From NCBI GenBank assembly GCA_028819255.1, contig JAPPMB010000078.1, positions 125,649 through 189,648 on the forward strand: DNA of 64,000 nucleotides, read 5' to 3'. The notes under the pieces were generated by a model. The model made no database searches. It saw only the letters and a list, made by a program, of their open reading frames with translations, and was not told the DNA's origin. Source of the DNA: Bryobacterales bacterium. Its GTDB lineage: Bacteria; Acidobacteriota; Terriglobia; Bryobacterales; UBA6623. This document shows, piece by piece, positions 35,893 through 44,528 of this stretch; the stretch's first letter is position 1; the number at the start of each line of letters is the position of its first letter. The position numbers and the translations under genes were made by a program.

Positions 35893-36789
35893 ATGCCGGT
35901 CGGTGTCCTGACGGCGCTGGCCCTGCTCCTTGCCCCCCGGGGGGCAGCCGAGGTCTTCAAGACGCCGGTCTGGTCCGACCGGCCGGCGTCCAGCTTCGAG
36001 GTCGTCCTGGACGGGAGTCCGGCGACCGTCCAGTCGGTCCAGTCGGCGGACACGCACCTGATCCTGCTTCTGGTTCTCGACACGGTCAGCCGCGCCGACC
36101 GGGCGGCGGTGGCGCGCACTGCCGTCATTGAGAAGCTCGCAGACCTCGGGCCGAAGTACTACGCAGGCATCCTGACGGCCCAGGACGGTCTGGAAGTCCA
36201 GCAAGCGCCCATCCGGGGCCGAAAGAGGCTCCGTCAGAAGCTCGAGTCCCTGGACGTGCGCGGCGTGCCGGGCCTGCTCGATGTGGTGGTCCAGACATCC
36301 CGCATCGCCGACGAGACACTGGGCGCGGCCGATGTGCGGCTGGCGGTCCTCTTTCTCACCGACGGCGAAATCGAGGACTATCGCGGGGACTACACGATCC
36401 CGGTCGTGAATCCGAGCGACCGGAGCGATCTCAGCCGGCGGTTTCGCAGCCAGCTGATTCTCGAGCGGGTCCGCTCGATCACGGATTCGCTCGCGTCGGC
36501 GCAGGCGCCCTTGTTCTTTCTGCACCTTGCGCGGCAGTACGACGACCTCAACGAGGTCTATCAGAGCGGCATCAGCGAGTTCGCGCGGGTGACCGGGGGC
36601 AGGGCGCTGTTCGCGGCCGGCGTGCAGGAGATTGCCGCCATGGCGGAACAGCTGCTGGACGAGATCGCAGCACATTCGGTCCTCACCATCGAAGCGGACT
36701 GCGTGGGCCTGCACCGTCTCGAGGTTCGGGCAGACGGTGCATCGGCAAGGCACAAGGAGGTGGTGCGCTGCGGACAGTCCGGTTCGTAG
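35893..36789 (+). CDS. VWFA-related domain protein (acidobacterial type)
   Basis: This exported protein of 298 residues resembles the acidobacterial VWFA-related family (TIGR03436). It has a short signal peptide, then a beta strand pattern (SSFEVVLDGSPATVQSV) and the core HLILLLVLDTVSRADRAAV with VIEKLADLGPKYYAGIL. Later come RLAVLFLTDGEIEDYRGDY and a C-terminal VTGGRALFAAGVQEIAAMAEQLLDEI, all in the expected order. The MIDAS loop, usually DxSxS, reads DTVSRA, so metal-dependent ligand binding may be lost. ATG 35893 lies four bases after the receptor stop. The family's function is unknown; the linkage suggests an envelope role with the receptor. Confidence 0.8.
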   Translation: MPVGVLTALALLLAPRGAAEVFKTPVWSDRPASSFEVVLDGSPATVQSVQSADTHLILLLVLDTVSRADRAAVARTAVIEKLADLGPKYYAGILTAQDGLEVQQAPIRGRKRLRQKLESLDVRGVPGLLDVVVQTSRIADETLGAADVRLAVLFLTDGEIEDYRGDYTIPVVNPSDRSDLSRRFRSQLILERVRSITDSLASAQAPLFFLHLARQYDDLNEVYQSGISEFARVTGGRALFAAGVQEIAAMAEQLLDEIAAHSVLTIEADCVGLHRLEVRADGASARHKEVVRCGQSGS

Positions 36790-37139
36790 CGTCCAGCGCA
36801 GCCGCAAGGATCGGTGCCGCGATGCCTCGGCCGCGAGGTCCTGCCCAAGCCGGCCGCCGAGTTCCACTGCAGCCGCCGGCGCAGAATGGACGGACCCACT
36901 TGCAGCGGTACCGCTTTGCGGGCTCGCTGCAGGGAATGGGAGGGACTGAAGGACCAGCTGCGGCGGACGCACGGAAGGGATGGTCTTCCAGGGAGTCAGG
37001 CACGGCCAAGGGAACATGCCGTCGGACAGGCAGCCCACGAAAGGCCGGGGCTCGTGACCGTCGCGAGAATCGGACGTCTTTCCGCAATCACTGGGACAGA
37101 CCCGCGCCCCACCGGACGCGTCGTGGGCTGAGCCTGTGC
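36790..37139. other. Non-coding stretch before the IS256 remnant
   Basis: No intact gene is visible. It may contain further eroded parts of the transposase that follows, but no motif could be assigned to them with confidence. Confidence 0.3.
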
Positions 37140-37505
37140 GCATGCGGGAGCGCAAGGAGATGGCGCAGGACATGAAGGCCATTTGCCGGGCGTAGAGCCT
37201 GGAGGCCGGGGAGCTTCCTTCGGATGAGTTCGAGGAGCGCCGCTGAAAGCGCTGCCCTTCGGCGGTGGCGCACTGGCGGAACCACGGGGAGCAGGTGACT
37301 CCGAGGTTCGCCGTTGCTGCCAGCCGGCTGTGCGCGACGGATGCCATTGAGAGCCTGAACGGAACCTCGGCAAGCTCATCAGGACGCGGGGGCATTTCCC
37401 GAACGACGGGGCAGCAAACAGGCTGCTGGTTCCGGCCCTGCCGAACACCGAGAGCAAGTGGAAGGCTCCCGCGGACGGCTGGAGGTCCGCCAACGACCAG
37501 CGGGA
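37140..37505 (+). pseudogene. IS256-family transposase remnant (C-terminal part, frameshifted)
   Basis: Reading across frames gives the C-terminal third of an IS256-type (mutator) transposase. KEMAQDMKAICRA is followed by a stop, then SDEFEER, another stop, and WRNHGEQVTPRFAVAA. The hallmark DAIESLN follows (TNAIESLN in active copies); after a frameshift come GKLIRTRGHFPNDGAANRLL and SKWKAPADGWRSANDQ. At least two internal stops and one frameshift are present and the N-terminal two thirds are not recognisable, so it is inactive. No terminal inverted repeats were found. The remnant separates the receptor/VWFA operon from a Uma2 gene. Confidence 0.75.
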
Positions 37506-37570
37506 TATCCCCTTTGGGGATTGTCTCAGGATGCAGTACGGCTGTCGTTCGGCTTCGCCTGTCTACGCAG

Positions 37571-38431
37571 TCACTTGGAAGCTTCCGGGCCGGAACGCGC
37601 TGCGAGATCCCCGAGGCGCTCCTCCAATGCCCTTATCCGCTCCGCCGCAGCATTCGCCCGCTCCTCCGCAGTGCGCCTCAGGCGAGCCTCCTCGTGGGCA
37701 TGCTCCTCGGCGGCACTCGCCCGCTCCTCGGCGGCACTCGCCCGCTCCTCGGCGATCCGGCGCAGTCGCTCGGCTTCCCGCAGCCCGCCATCGAATTCCT
37801 CCCCCGTCAGCGGGTCACGGAAGACCACCACTGTCGCCCCGTCCCGCCTCCGGCTCTCCAGATCCAACCCCAGCACCTCGCTCCGCAGCCACCTGCCCCC
37901 TCCCGGGCAGTCCGCGGCCTGCACCGGACCGTACCGACCCCCGCTCGCCTCGTAGCCCTCCAGGGGCCTCCCCATCAGGGACCCTTCCGGATCCAGTCGC
38001 CAGAACTCGCGCACCCCGATCGCGAGGTACTCAGCCGCCTTGTGCCGGGCGTCGTTCTCCGCCGTCGACGGCGACGCCACCTCCAGCACGAAATCCGCCG
38101 CCTTGCCCTCCTCCCAGACCTTGAAGGAACGCCGGTTCCGGTCGCGATCATCAACACCGAACACCACCTGCAGATCCGGCTGCAGATGCGCCTTGTTGTT
38201 GCCGCGCTCGTAGTACACCACCAGCTCCATGGCCACGAGCACGTCTTTGCGTTCGCTGAAGTGGCTGAGCAGCGCCACCGTGGCCTGCCGGATCGCGTCG
38301 CCGTGCCAGATGCTCTGGGCGGTCCAGTGCCCTTCCGGATACTCGACTGTGTCAGGCTCCACCGGCACCGCTTCCGGGGCCTCGGAGACCACAGCGGGGA
38401 ACTGCTTCCTGATTGTGGCCGTGGCCGGCAT
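37571..38431 (-). CDS. Uma2 family protein with a C-terminal heptad-repeat tail
   Basis: This 286-residue member of the Uma2/DUF820 family has an intact core: LQPDLQVVFGVDD, ADFVLEVASPST, then KAAEYLAIGVREFWRLDPEG. After the core a tail of about 60 residues consists of repeated AEERASA heptads and related RRTAEERANAAAERIRALEERL. This predicts a coiled coil, which is absent or shorter in the other two copies. The tail is encoded by near-identical 21-bp units. ATG 38431 opens the conserved sequence; the frame stays open far upstream but is not family-like. A TAGGCT on the minus strand about 40 bases upstream is a possible -10 box. It lies next to the IS256 remnant. Confidence 0.83.
   Translation of the reverse strand: MPATATIRKQFPAVVSEAPEAVPVEPDTVEYPEGHWTAQSIWHGDAIRQATVALLSHFSERKDVLVAMELVVYYERGNNKAHLQPDLQVVFGVDDRDRNRRSFKVWEEGKAADFVLEVASPSTAENDARHKAAEYLAIGVREFWRLDPEGSLMGRPLEGYEASGGRYGPVQAADCPGGGRWLRSEVLGLDLESRRRDGATVVVFRDPLTGEEFDGGLREAERLRRIAEERASAAEERASAAEEHAHEEARLRRTAEERANAAAERIRALEERLGDLAARSGPEASK
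37709..37758. repeat. Tandem 21-bp repeat within the Uma2 tail
   Basis: Two and a fraction copies of a 21-bp unit (centred on CGGCACTCGCCCGCTCCTCG) encode consecutive AEERASA heptads. Such units could expand or contract by slippage. Confidence 0.6.
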
Positions 38432-39027
38432 GCTAAACCCGAGTCCGCGTGGGCGGTCTTCTTTCCAGCCTACTCCGTCCAGGTGCGTCCAGCGGAACTG
38501 AGTCCGTCGTCCTGGACGCCGGGAGTTTCGAGACCGCGGCCGACCAAGCGCACACTGGGCCTTGAGAACGGGGCTGAGGGTGAGGGACGGATCTCGCGCT
38601 CTGCGGGTGCGGGGAAGGAGAGTTGCCCATGCATTGCGGACGCACGCCGGAAGACGGGACCATGCTCGTGGTGCAATCGCCGAATTCCGGAAACTTCGTG
38701 CTGCAGCCGACAAAGTGGGCGGTGCCGTCCGGGACGGCAAGCGACGCAGCCGGGCCGAACCCGACCTGTCTGCACGCAGGGAATGTGTGACAGGCCCCCT
38801 GCGGTCCTCCTCGGTCGCCGCCCCGCGCCGCCCTTCGCCCCGGCAACTGCCCCGGCCGTGACGCCGGTCCGACGAACCTCGAACCGCTTCCGGCTCTGCC
38901 CCGGGCGCCCCGTGTTCGGAATGCCTGCCAAGAATCAGGTGGGCGGATCCCATTCGCCCCGAGCATCTTCCGGCGTCAAGCATGTCGAGTCGCCAGCCAG
39001 CGCTGTGGCGACCGCCGCCGTCTTGCG
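38432..39027. other. Intergenic stretch, mostly featureless
   Basis: Apart from one small possible ORF (38629-38790) and the -10 box of the esterase gene at its right end, I see no gene, RNA or mobile element here. Confidence 0.4.
38629..38790 (+). CDS. Possible 53-aa ORF with a strong ribosome binding site
   Basis: ATG 38629 is preceded by AAGGAGAG at a good distance and opens a 53-codon frame (MHCGRTPEDG...LHAGNV). There is no recognisable domain, promoter or homologue, so it may be chance. Confidence 0.2.
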   Translation: MHCGRTPEDGTMLVVQSPNSGNFVLQPTKWAVPSGTASDAAGPNPTCLHAGNV

Positions 39028-39033
39028 TATACT
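39028..39033 (+). promoter_or_regulatory. -10 box (TATACT) of the esterase gene
   Basis: TATACT predicts +1 at 39040, eight bases before ATG 39048; there is no room for a Shine-Dalgarno sequence. Confidence 0.42.
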
Positions 39034-39047
39034 CGTGGCCGTCTCCC

Positions 39048-39983
39048 ATGATGCATGTCGTGACCCGGACTCCCGTTTCCGTTCTCGCCCTCGTGCTGGC
39101 ATTTTCGGGCGTCCTCGCGCAGGAGCGGAGCCGCGACAGGGAGCGTGCGCTCCCGCCCGGCATCACGAGACTCGCCGACATCACCTATGCCACGATCGGC
39201 GACCGGGCTCTTCGACTGGACGTCTACCTCCCGACCACGAAGCCGGAGTCGCCCATGCCGGTCATCATGTGGGTGCACGGCGGCGGGTGGCGGGCCGGCT
39301 CCAAGGCGGGGATTGGCCGGCCGGCACCCATTCTCGAGAAGGGCTTCGCCCTGGTGTCCGTCGAGTACCGGCTCAGCGGTGAGGCGCTGTTTCCGGCCGC
39401 CATCGCGGATGTCAAGGCCGCGGTGCGCTGGATTCGCGCCAACGCGTCGACCTACGGATTCAGCCCCTCGCGCGTGGGAGCGTGGGGCTCGTCGGCGGGC
39501 GGGCATCTTGTGGCCTTGCTCGGGACGGCGCACGAGGTCGAGGAATGGGACAGGATTCACGAGGAGAACGCGGGCGTGTCTTCGCGCCCGAATGCTGTCT
39601 GCAACTGGTTCGGGCCGACCGACTTCCTGCGGATGAACGACGTTCCCGGGCGGATCGACCATGACGCCGCGGACTCGCCGGAATCGAGGTTCATCGGCGG
39701 GCCAATCCAGGAACATCCGGAAAAGGCGCAGCGCGCGAACCCGATTCGATACGTCACGCCGGACGACCCGCCGATGCTGCATATGCATGGGGAGCTGGAC
39801 CGGTCCGTTCCCTTCAACCAGAGCGAACTTCTCCATGCCGCGTTGGAGAAGGCCGGCCTCGACACCACGCTCCATATGGTCAGGTCCGCGGATCACGGAT
39901 TCCGCAACATGGAGGGGGACACGCCCGAGTCCCTCATCGACCGCGTTGAGGGATTCTTCGCGCGCACGATCGGCAAGCCCTGA
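39048..39983 (+). CDS. Exported alpha/beta hydrolase (BD-FAE/carboxylesterase-like)
   Basis: This 311-residue protein has a signal peptide ([20 protein letters not shown]). The carboxylesterase-like alpha/beta hydrolase core shows the oxyanion motif HGGGW (77-81) and the nucleophile elbow GSSAG with Ser149. A late [14 protein letters not shown] supplies the likely Asp, and [10 protein letters not shown] the His. Relatives remove acetyl or feruloyl groups from polysaccharides or hydrolyse short esters. ATG 39048 or 39051 lies 8-11 bases after the predicted +1. A paralogue is encoded at 57.2-58.1 kb. The gene is monocistronic and convergent with a sulfatase gene. Confidence 0.88.
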   Translation: MMHVVTRTPVSVLALVLAFSGVLAQERSRDRERALPPGITRLADITYATIGDRALRLDVYLPTTKPESPMPVIMWVHGGGWRAGSKAGIGRPAPILEKGFALVSVEYRLSGEALFPAAIADVKAAVRWIRANASTYGFSPSRVGAWGSSAGGHLVALLGTAHEVEEWDRIHEENAGVSSRPNAVCNWFGPTDFLRMNDVPGRIDHDAADSPESRFIGGPIQEHPEKAQRANPIRYVTPDDPPMLHMHGELDRSVPFNQSELLHAALEKAGLDTTLHMVRSADHGFRNMEGDTPESLIDRVEGFFARTIGKP

Positions 39984-40029
39984 GATCGGGTCGAATGCCG
40001 CTTGCGACTTACCGCGCCACGGTCAGGGG

Positions 40030-41718
40030 TCAGCGCGTCTCGATGTGGATTCCTGTCCGCTGGGCGTAGTCTTCCCAAGCCGAGGCGAGTCGCCGGACGA
40101 TCTCCGGGTTCCGGGAGGCCAGATCCGTGGTCTCGCTGCGGTCGCTTCGCAGGTTGTAGAGCTCCCACCGGATTTCGTGGGGCATCCGCTTGCCCCACAC
40201 GGCTTTCCAGTCCCCCCGGATCACAGCCCTAGCCGCCTGATGCTCAAAGTACAGGGTTCGCTCCGGCAGGCTCTCTCCATTGAACACAGGCAGCAGGCTC
40301 AGTCCCTCCTCGGGCTGCACCGATCGTCCGGCGAAGCCCGCCGGATAGTCCGCTCCAACTGCGGCGCGCAGCGTAGGCATCACATCGATGATGTGTCCGC
40401 GCTCCCGGACCCACTCCCCCTTCCTTCCAATGCCTTGGGGCCAGTGCGCGATGAACGGCGTGTTCGAGCCGCCTTCATGGGTGAAGTGCTTGTACAGGCG
40501 AAACGGCGTGTTTCCTAGGTTCGCCCATCCGCTCCCGTAGGAGTGATACGTGCCGGGCCCGCCCATCTTGCTGAGTTCCTCACCCTCGTGGAGGATCGTG
40601 ACGCCCTGGCGGCTGCGCTCGTCGAATCCGTAGGGACCCCACTCGTAGCAGGCCCCGTTGTCGCTCAGCAGCATGATCAGCGTGCTGTCGAACTGGTCCG
40701 TGGCCTTGAGGTGCTCGACAATCCGTCCGATGCCCCGGTCGACGTGCTCGACCATGGCCGCGAACAGCGCCATCCTGCGGGCAAGGTCCATCTGCCGCGG
40801 CCGCTCGATCGAGTCCCAGGCGGGGTTGGGCTTGCCGGAGAATCCGTTCGCGATGTCATCCCTGTCGACCGGCACCATCGAGCGCCTGGTGTAGGTCCAC
40901 CGGTCGCCGGCGATCAGGCCGATTCGCTTCATGCGGGCGTAGCGCTCCTCCCGCAGGACATCCCACCCGCGCATGTAGGTGTCGAAGTACTTGTCGGCGC
41001 TCTCCGCGGGGGCCTGGACCGGGAAGTGCGGCGAGGAGTGCCCGAGGAACACGAACCAGGGCCTGTCCCGCCGCTGCCCCTGCCTGATGAACTCCAGGGC
41101 GTACTGGCTGAAGACGTCGGTCGCGTAGTACTCGCCCTGCGGAGGGTCGATCTCCTTCGTGCGGCCGGCGGGCATGCGCTCGTAGTAGGCGGCGTCCCAT
41201 TGGTCGTGGGAGTGGTCCAGGGCGTATCCGTAGAACTCCTCGAAGCCCCGCGTGGTCGGGCCCGTCCTGTCGTGCAGATGCCATTTCCCGACGTAGTAGC
41301 AGCTGTAGCCGGACCTGCCGAGGACCTCGCCGAGCGTGACGCAGCGCTCATTGAGCCTGCCGAGGTAGGCCGGGCCGCGTGTCGGATGCGGTTCGCGCGT
41401 CGTGAAGCTCGCGACGCCAGTCTGGGGCGGGTAGAGGCCCGTCATGAGTGAGGCACGGCTGGGGCAGCAGCGAGCGGAATTGTAGAAGGACTCGAAGCGG
41501 ACGCCCCCTTCGGCAAGCGCATCGATGTTGGGTGTGTCGATCTCGCCCCCGTAGCAGCCGAGGTCCGAGTAGCCGAGATCATCCAGAAGGACGATGAGGA
41601 TGTTTGGCCGGTCGGCGCCGGTCGCGGCTAGGACAGTGCCGGCAGCAAGGCAGAAGGAGAGGAGAAGGTGGATCACGGGCGGGATGGGGCTTGGCCCAGC
41701 GTGCATGTGGTCGTTCAT
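40030..41718 (-). CDS. Arylsulfatase-type sulfatase (FGly motif CCPSR)
   Basis: This sulfatase of 562 residues has a signal peptide (hydrophobic VIHLLLSFCLAAGTVLAA) before the metal motif LLDDLGYSDLGCYGG. The formylglycine motif follows as CCPSRASLMTGL (Cys84-Arg88), then VGKWHL, HSSPHFPVQAP, LLSDNGACYEWG and a C-terminal LYNLRSDRSETTDLASR. It matches atsA-type arylsulfatases. I start at ATG 41718: the TATAGT -10 box gives +1 at 41732, downstream of a further ATG at 41736. It lies downstream of a Gfo/Idh gene on the same strand (159-bp gap). Confidence 0.9.
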   Translation of the reverse strand: MNDHMHAGPSPIPPVIHLLLSFCLAAGTVLAATGADRPNILIVLLDDLGYSDLGCYGGEIDTPNIDALAEGGVRFESFYNSARCCPSRASLMTGLYPPQTGVASFTTREPHPTRGPAYLGRLNERCVTLGEVLGRSGYSCYYVGKWHLHDRTGPTTRGFEEFYGYALDHSHDQWDAAYYERMPAGRTKEIDPPQGEYYATDVFSQYALEFIRQGQRRDRPWFVFLGHSSPHFPVQAPAESADKYFDTYMRGWDVLREERYARMKRIGLIAGDRWTYTRRSMVPVDRDDIANGFSGKPNPAWDSIERPRQMDLARRMALFAAMVEHVDRGIGRIVEHLKATDQFDSTLIMLLSDNGACYEWGPYGFDERSRQGVTILHEGEELSKMGGPGTYHSYGSGWANLGNTPFRLYKHFTHEGGSNTPFIAHWPQGIGRKGEWVRERGHIIDVMPTLRAAVGADYPAGFAGRSVQPEEGLSLLPVFNGESLPERTLYFEHQAARAVIRGDWKAVWGKRMPHEIRWELYNLRSDRSETTDLASRNPEIVRRLASAWEDYAQRTGIHIETR

Positions 41719-41738
41719 GGGCAACACCGATTTCATGG

Positions 41739-41744
41739 ACTATA
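41739..41744 (-). promoter_or_regulatory. -10 box (TATAGT) of the CCPSR sulfatase gene
   Basis: On the minus strand TATAGT predicts +1 at 41732, 14 bases before ATG 41718. Confidence 0.38.
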
Positions 41745-41877
41745 CTGCACCGGCCGCCGGGAGTCGATCGTCCAGCGGATTGGAGGATGGGTCGGCTTCC
41801 GGGCCGTTTCGCGGCAAAGCGGCGCGTGGCCGCCCGTGCAGCGGTGGGACCTCGGTCAGGCGGCCGGGCCGACCAGG

Positions 41878-42921
41878 TCAGATCCCCATTCCGCAGGCCT
41901 GCAGGAGGGCGCGCTGCACCGCCAGGTCGTGCTCCGCCGTGAAGTGCTCGACCCACCGTCCTTCGCGGATCGCCCCGGCAAGGTCGTCGAGGTCCGGAAG
42001 GTACCGTCGCGAAGGGCCGACCGGCACTTCGTTGGTGCCCGCCTCGAACCCTCCGTGCGGCTCGCTGAGCGTGAGCCGCACTCTGGGGCGGTCGGGATCG
42101 TCGATCTGGATGGATCCCCGCTCTCCGAAGATGTAGAAGTACCGCTCGCCGTCCCGGGCGTGGCTCTTGACGGTGGCGACAGCCTGTTCGAATTCGAACG
42201 TTCCCAGCACGTCATCCTCGACCTGGTCCGTCTGCGGGTTGGTCCTGCGCAATATCGAGCTCACCCGCTTCGGCTCCCCCATAAGCCAGATGAGCGCGTC
42301 GATCATGTGGCAGCAGATCTCGTACATCTGCCCGCCCGGATAGCGATCAAGCCGCCGCCTGCCCTCGGGCGAGAGCATGTCGTTCATCTGGCACAGGATC
42401 GACCGGACCGGTCCCAGCCACCCTTCCGCGAGTGCCCTGTGCGCAAGTCTGAAGGCGGGATTGTAGCGGTAGACGTATCCGATCTGCACCACGAGGCTGC
42501 GTTCCCGGGCCTCCTGGAGAATGCGCCGCAGCAGGTCGATGTTCACTCCCGGCGGCTTGTCGATCTTCGTGTGTTTTCCTGCGAGAACGCAGTCCAGGGA
42601 GTACGGGAGCGCCTCAAGCGGGTCGGTCTCAACGCAGACCACGCTGATCGAGTCGTCCGAGAGAATGTCGTCCACGGTGGTCCATCGCACGCCCTTCCAT
42701 CGAGGATCGGCCTGAGCCTTCCCGAGCAGATCTGCATGGGGTTCGGCGACGGAGACGAAATCGTAGTTCTGCGACTCCCGGATCGCCTCCATGTGCCCGA
42801 TGGAGTGGGAGTGCGCGGTGCCGATGATGGCTGCCTTGAGGCGAGGCGCTCCTCGCGCCGCCGGAATGGCAGCGAAACCGCTGAGGGCGACGCCCAAGGC
42901 GTCGCGGCGTGTGATTTGCAT
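41878..42921 (-). CDS. Gfo/Idh/MocA family oxidoreductase, Tat-exported
   Basis: This 347-residue protein has a twin-arginine signal (MQITRRDALGVALSGFAAIPAARG), then KAAIIGTAHSHSIGH (a variant of the Rossmann glycine motif) and KHTKIDKPPGVN, which carries the lysine of the EKP motif (here DKP). The C-terminal domain includes GGQMYEICCHMIDALIW with the catalytic-type histidine. ATG 42921 is fixed by GGAGG eight bases upstream; a TAGCCT about 45 bases further up is a possible -10 box. It differs from the Gfo/Idh gene near 23 kb in the dinucleotide loop and is shorter. It probably acts on a sugar derivative together with the downstream sulfatase. Confidence 0.86.
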   Translation of the reverse strand: MQITRRDALGVALSGFAAIPAARGAPRLKAAIIGTAHSHSIGHMEAIRESQNYDFVSVAEPHADLLGKAQADPRWKGVRWTTVDDILSDDSISVVCVETDPLEALPYSLDCVLAGKHTKIDKPPGVNIDLLRRILQEARERSLVVQIGYVYRYNPAFRLAHRALAEGWLGPVRSILCQMNDMLSPEGRRRLDRYPGGQMYEICCHMIDALIWLMGEPKRVSSILRRTNPQTDQVEDDVLGTFEFEQAVATVKSHARDGERYFYIFGERGSIQIDDPDRPRVRLTLSEPHGGFEAGTNEVPVGPSRRYLPDLDDLAGAIREGRWVEHFTAEHDLAVQRALLQACGMGI

Positions 42922-43231
42922 GGGGAGTCCTCCGTGCCCGCTCCCGAGGTCCGGGTTGCCCTTGTAGGCTACCCGGCGGGCAGCTTCACCACAAGACCGG
43001 TCAGCCCGCATCCGAAAGCGGGACCGGCACAGCAGCCTGCCCAGGAGGGACCGCTCACCCGCCGTTCCGCGGGGCACGGCGATGTCGGGCATCCTCGCCG
43101 GAGCCCCTTGCGGAGCGCGGCCCCGTCTGGGAGCGAAGCCTGAACCCGGAACTGTACTATTCTAGGGTTTCTGCCTGCCGTCGCGATTCGGACACGCGGG
43201 CCCTCCTGAACTGGGATCTCGGGGAGAATCT

Positions 43232-43981
43232 GTGCGCGTACCTGTAGTTGCCGCCAACTGGAAGATGCATAAGACTGCCGCGGAATCCGCGGCGTTCATC
43301 GAGGCGATCAGGGCGACGTCGGAGGACGTCGGCGACCGCGAGATCGTGATCGCCCCTGCGTTTCCCGCGCTGCAGGCTGCGGTCGAGGCGGCCCGGGGCA
43401 CGCGCATCCAGATCAGCGCCCAGGACCTCCACTGGGAGGCGAGGGGCGCCTACACCGGCGAAGTCTCCGCCGACATGCTGACCGCGATCGGCTGCAGCCA
43501 CGTGATCATCGGCCACAGCGAGCGGCGCGAGTACTTCGGCGAGACCGACGGCACGGTGCATCTGAAGATTCTGGCCGCGCTCGAGGCGGGCCTGACGCCG
43601 ATCGTGTGTGTGGGCGAGACGCTGGACCAGCGCGAGGCGGGTAACACCGGCGTCGTGCTCCGGGAGCAGTTCACCGCCGGGATGGGGGCGCTGAGTCCGG
43701 AACAGTTCGGCAAGCTCGTCCTGGCCTACGAGCCGATCTGGGCGATCGGCACGGGCCGCACTGCAACGCCCGACATCGCGGACGAGGCGCATTCGGCGCT
43801 CCGGTCGATGGCCGCGGCGCGGTTCGGGGATTCGGCAGCAGAGGCGCTGCGCATCCTCTACGGCGGAAGCGTCAAGCCCGGGAACTTCGCAGGCCTGCTG
43901 GAACGCGAGGGGATCGACGGGGGGCTTGTCGGCGGAGCCAGCCTCGATCCGGAGTCCTACGCGGCCCTTCTGTGCGCATGA
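43232..43981 (+). CDS. tpiA: Triosephosphate isomerase
   Basis: This 249-residue enzyme interconverts dihydroxyacetone phosphate and glyceraldehyde 3-phosphate in glycolysis. The signature residues are all present: ANWKMHK with the substrate-binding Asn and Lys, IIGHSERR with the electrophilic His, [11 protein letters not shown] with the catalytic Glu, and [10 protein letters not shown] for phosphate binding. The length is standard. GTG 43232 has GGGGAG upstream, and TACTAT/TATTCT near 43155-43163 is a likely -10 region. The order tpiA-secG-tRNA-Leu is widely conserved in bacteria; gap and pgk, often upstream, are not in the window. Confidence 0.96.
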   Translation: MRVPVVAANWKMHKTAAESAAFIEAIRATSEDVGDREIVIAPAFPALQAAVEAARGTRIQISAQDLHWEARGAYTGEVSADMLTAIGCSHVIIGHSERREYFGETDGTVHLKILAALEAGLTPIVCVGETLDQREAGNTGVVLREQFTAGMGALSPEQFGKLVLAYEPIWAIGTGRTATPDIADEAHSALRSMAAARFGDSAAEALRILYGGSVKPGNFAGLLEREGIDGGLVGGASLDPESYAALLCA

Positions 43982-44012
43982 GGACCGGCGCTACCCGCAT
44001 AATGGAGGAGAG

Positions 44013-44384
44013 ATGGTCATCCTGCTGACGATTGTCCACGTGATGGTGAGTTTCTTCCTCATCATCGTCGTGCTGCTGCAGAGCGGCAAGGCGGCGGATC
44101 TCGCCGGCGCGTTCGGCGGCATGGGGTCCCAGACAGCCTTCGGCCCGCGAGGGGCCGCGACCGTGCTGTCCAAGGCGACGACCACGGCCGCCGTGCTCTT
44201 CATGCTGACTTCGATCTCGCTCGGAATCTGGCAGGGGCGCAACGTCGGAGCCCAGTCCGTGATCGAGACCAGCGGCGTGGCGTCCGAGGCGGAAGAGTCC
44301 GAATCGAGCGGGTCGGGAACCGCGGCCCCGGTCGAGTCGGGAAGCGCCCCGGCAGGGACGGGACAGGAAGAAGGGCTGGAATAG
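44013..44384 (+). CDS. secG: Protein translocase subunit SecG
   Basis: This 123-residue protein has two membrane segments: VILLTIVHVMVSFFLIIVVLLQ, and a second around TTTAAVLFMLTSISLGIW. The conserved SecG loop between them reads QSGKAADLAGAFGGMGSQTAFG. It assists SecYE in protein export at the inner membrane. The C-terminus is an acidic Ser/Gly/Glu-rich tail of about 45 residues, longer than in many SecG proteins. GGAGGAG two bases before ATG 44013 and the 31-bp distance from tpiA support co-transcription with tpiA. Confidence 0.93.
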   Translation: MVILLTIVHVMVSFFLIIVVLLQSGKAADLAGAFGGMGSQTAFGPRGAATVLSKATTTAAVLFMLTSISLGIWQGRNVGAQSVIETSGVASEAEESESSGSGTAAPVESGSAPAGTGQEEGLE

Positions 44385-44440
44385 GGCCGCCCGGGAGACG
44401 GAGCTGTCACCGCCGTCGAACCCCGGGTGATGTGACGAGT

Positions 44441-44528
44441 GCGGAGGTGGCGGAATTTGGCAGACGCGCTAGCTTGAGGTGCTAGTGGGAGCAATCCCTT
44501 GGGGGTTCGAGTCCCCCTCTCCGCACCA
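44441..44528 (+). tRNA. tRNA-Leu (anticodon GAG)
   Basis: The 88-bp gene includes an encoded CCA. The acceptor stem is GCGGAGG paired with TCTCCGC (one G-U pair), the anticodon stem is CTAGC/GCTAG with loop TTGAGGT (anticodon GAG), a long variable arm (TGGGAGCAATCCC region) is as expected for a type II tRNA, and the T arm is GGGGGTTCGAGTCCCCC. It follows secG, the same linkage as secG-leuU in E. coli. Confidence 0.95.

Noticed and set aside
37265..39382. A 705-codon plus-strand frame across the second Uma2 gene and the start of the esterase gene
   Set aside because: It is antisense to a conserved Uma2 core and overlaps the esterase signal peptide in another frame; its only recognisable part is the IS256 remnant at its start.
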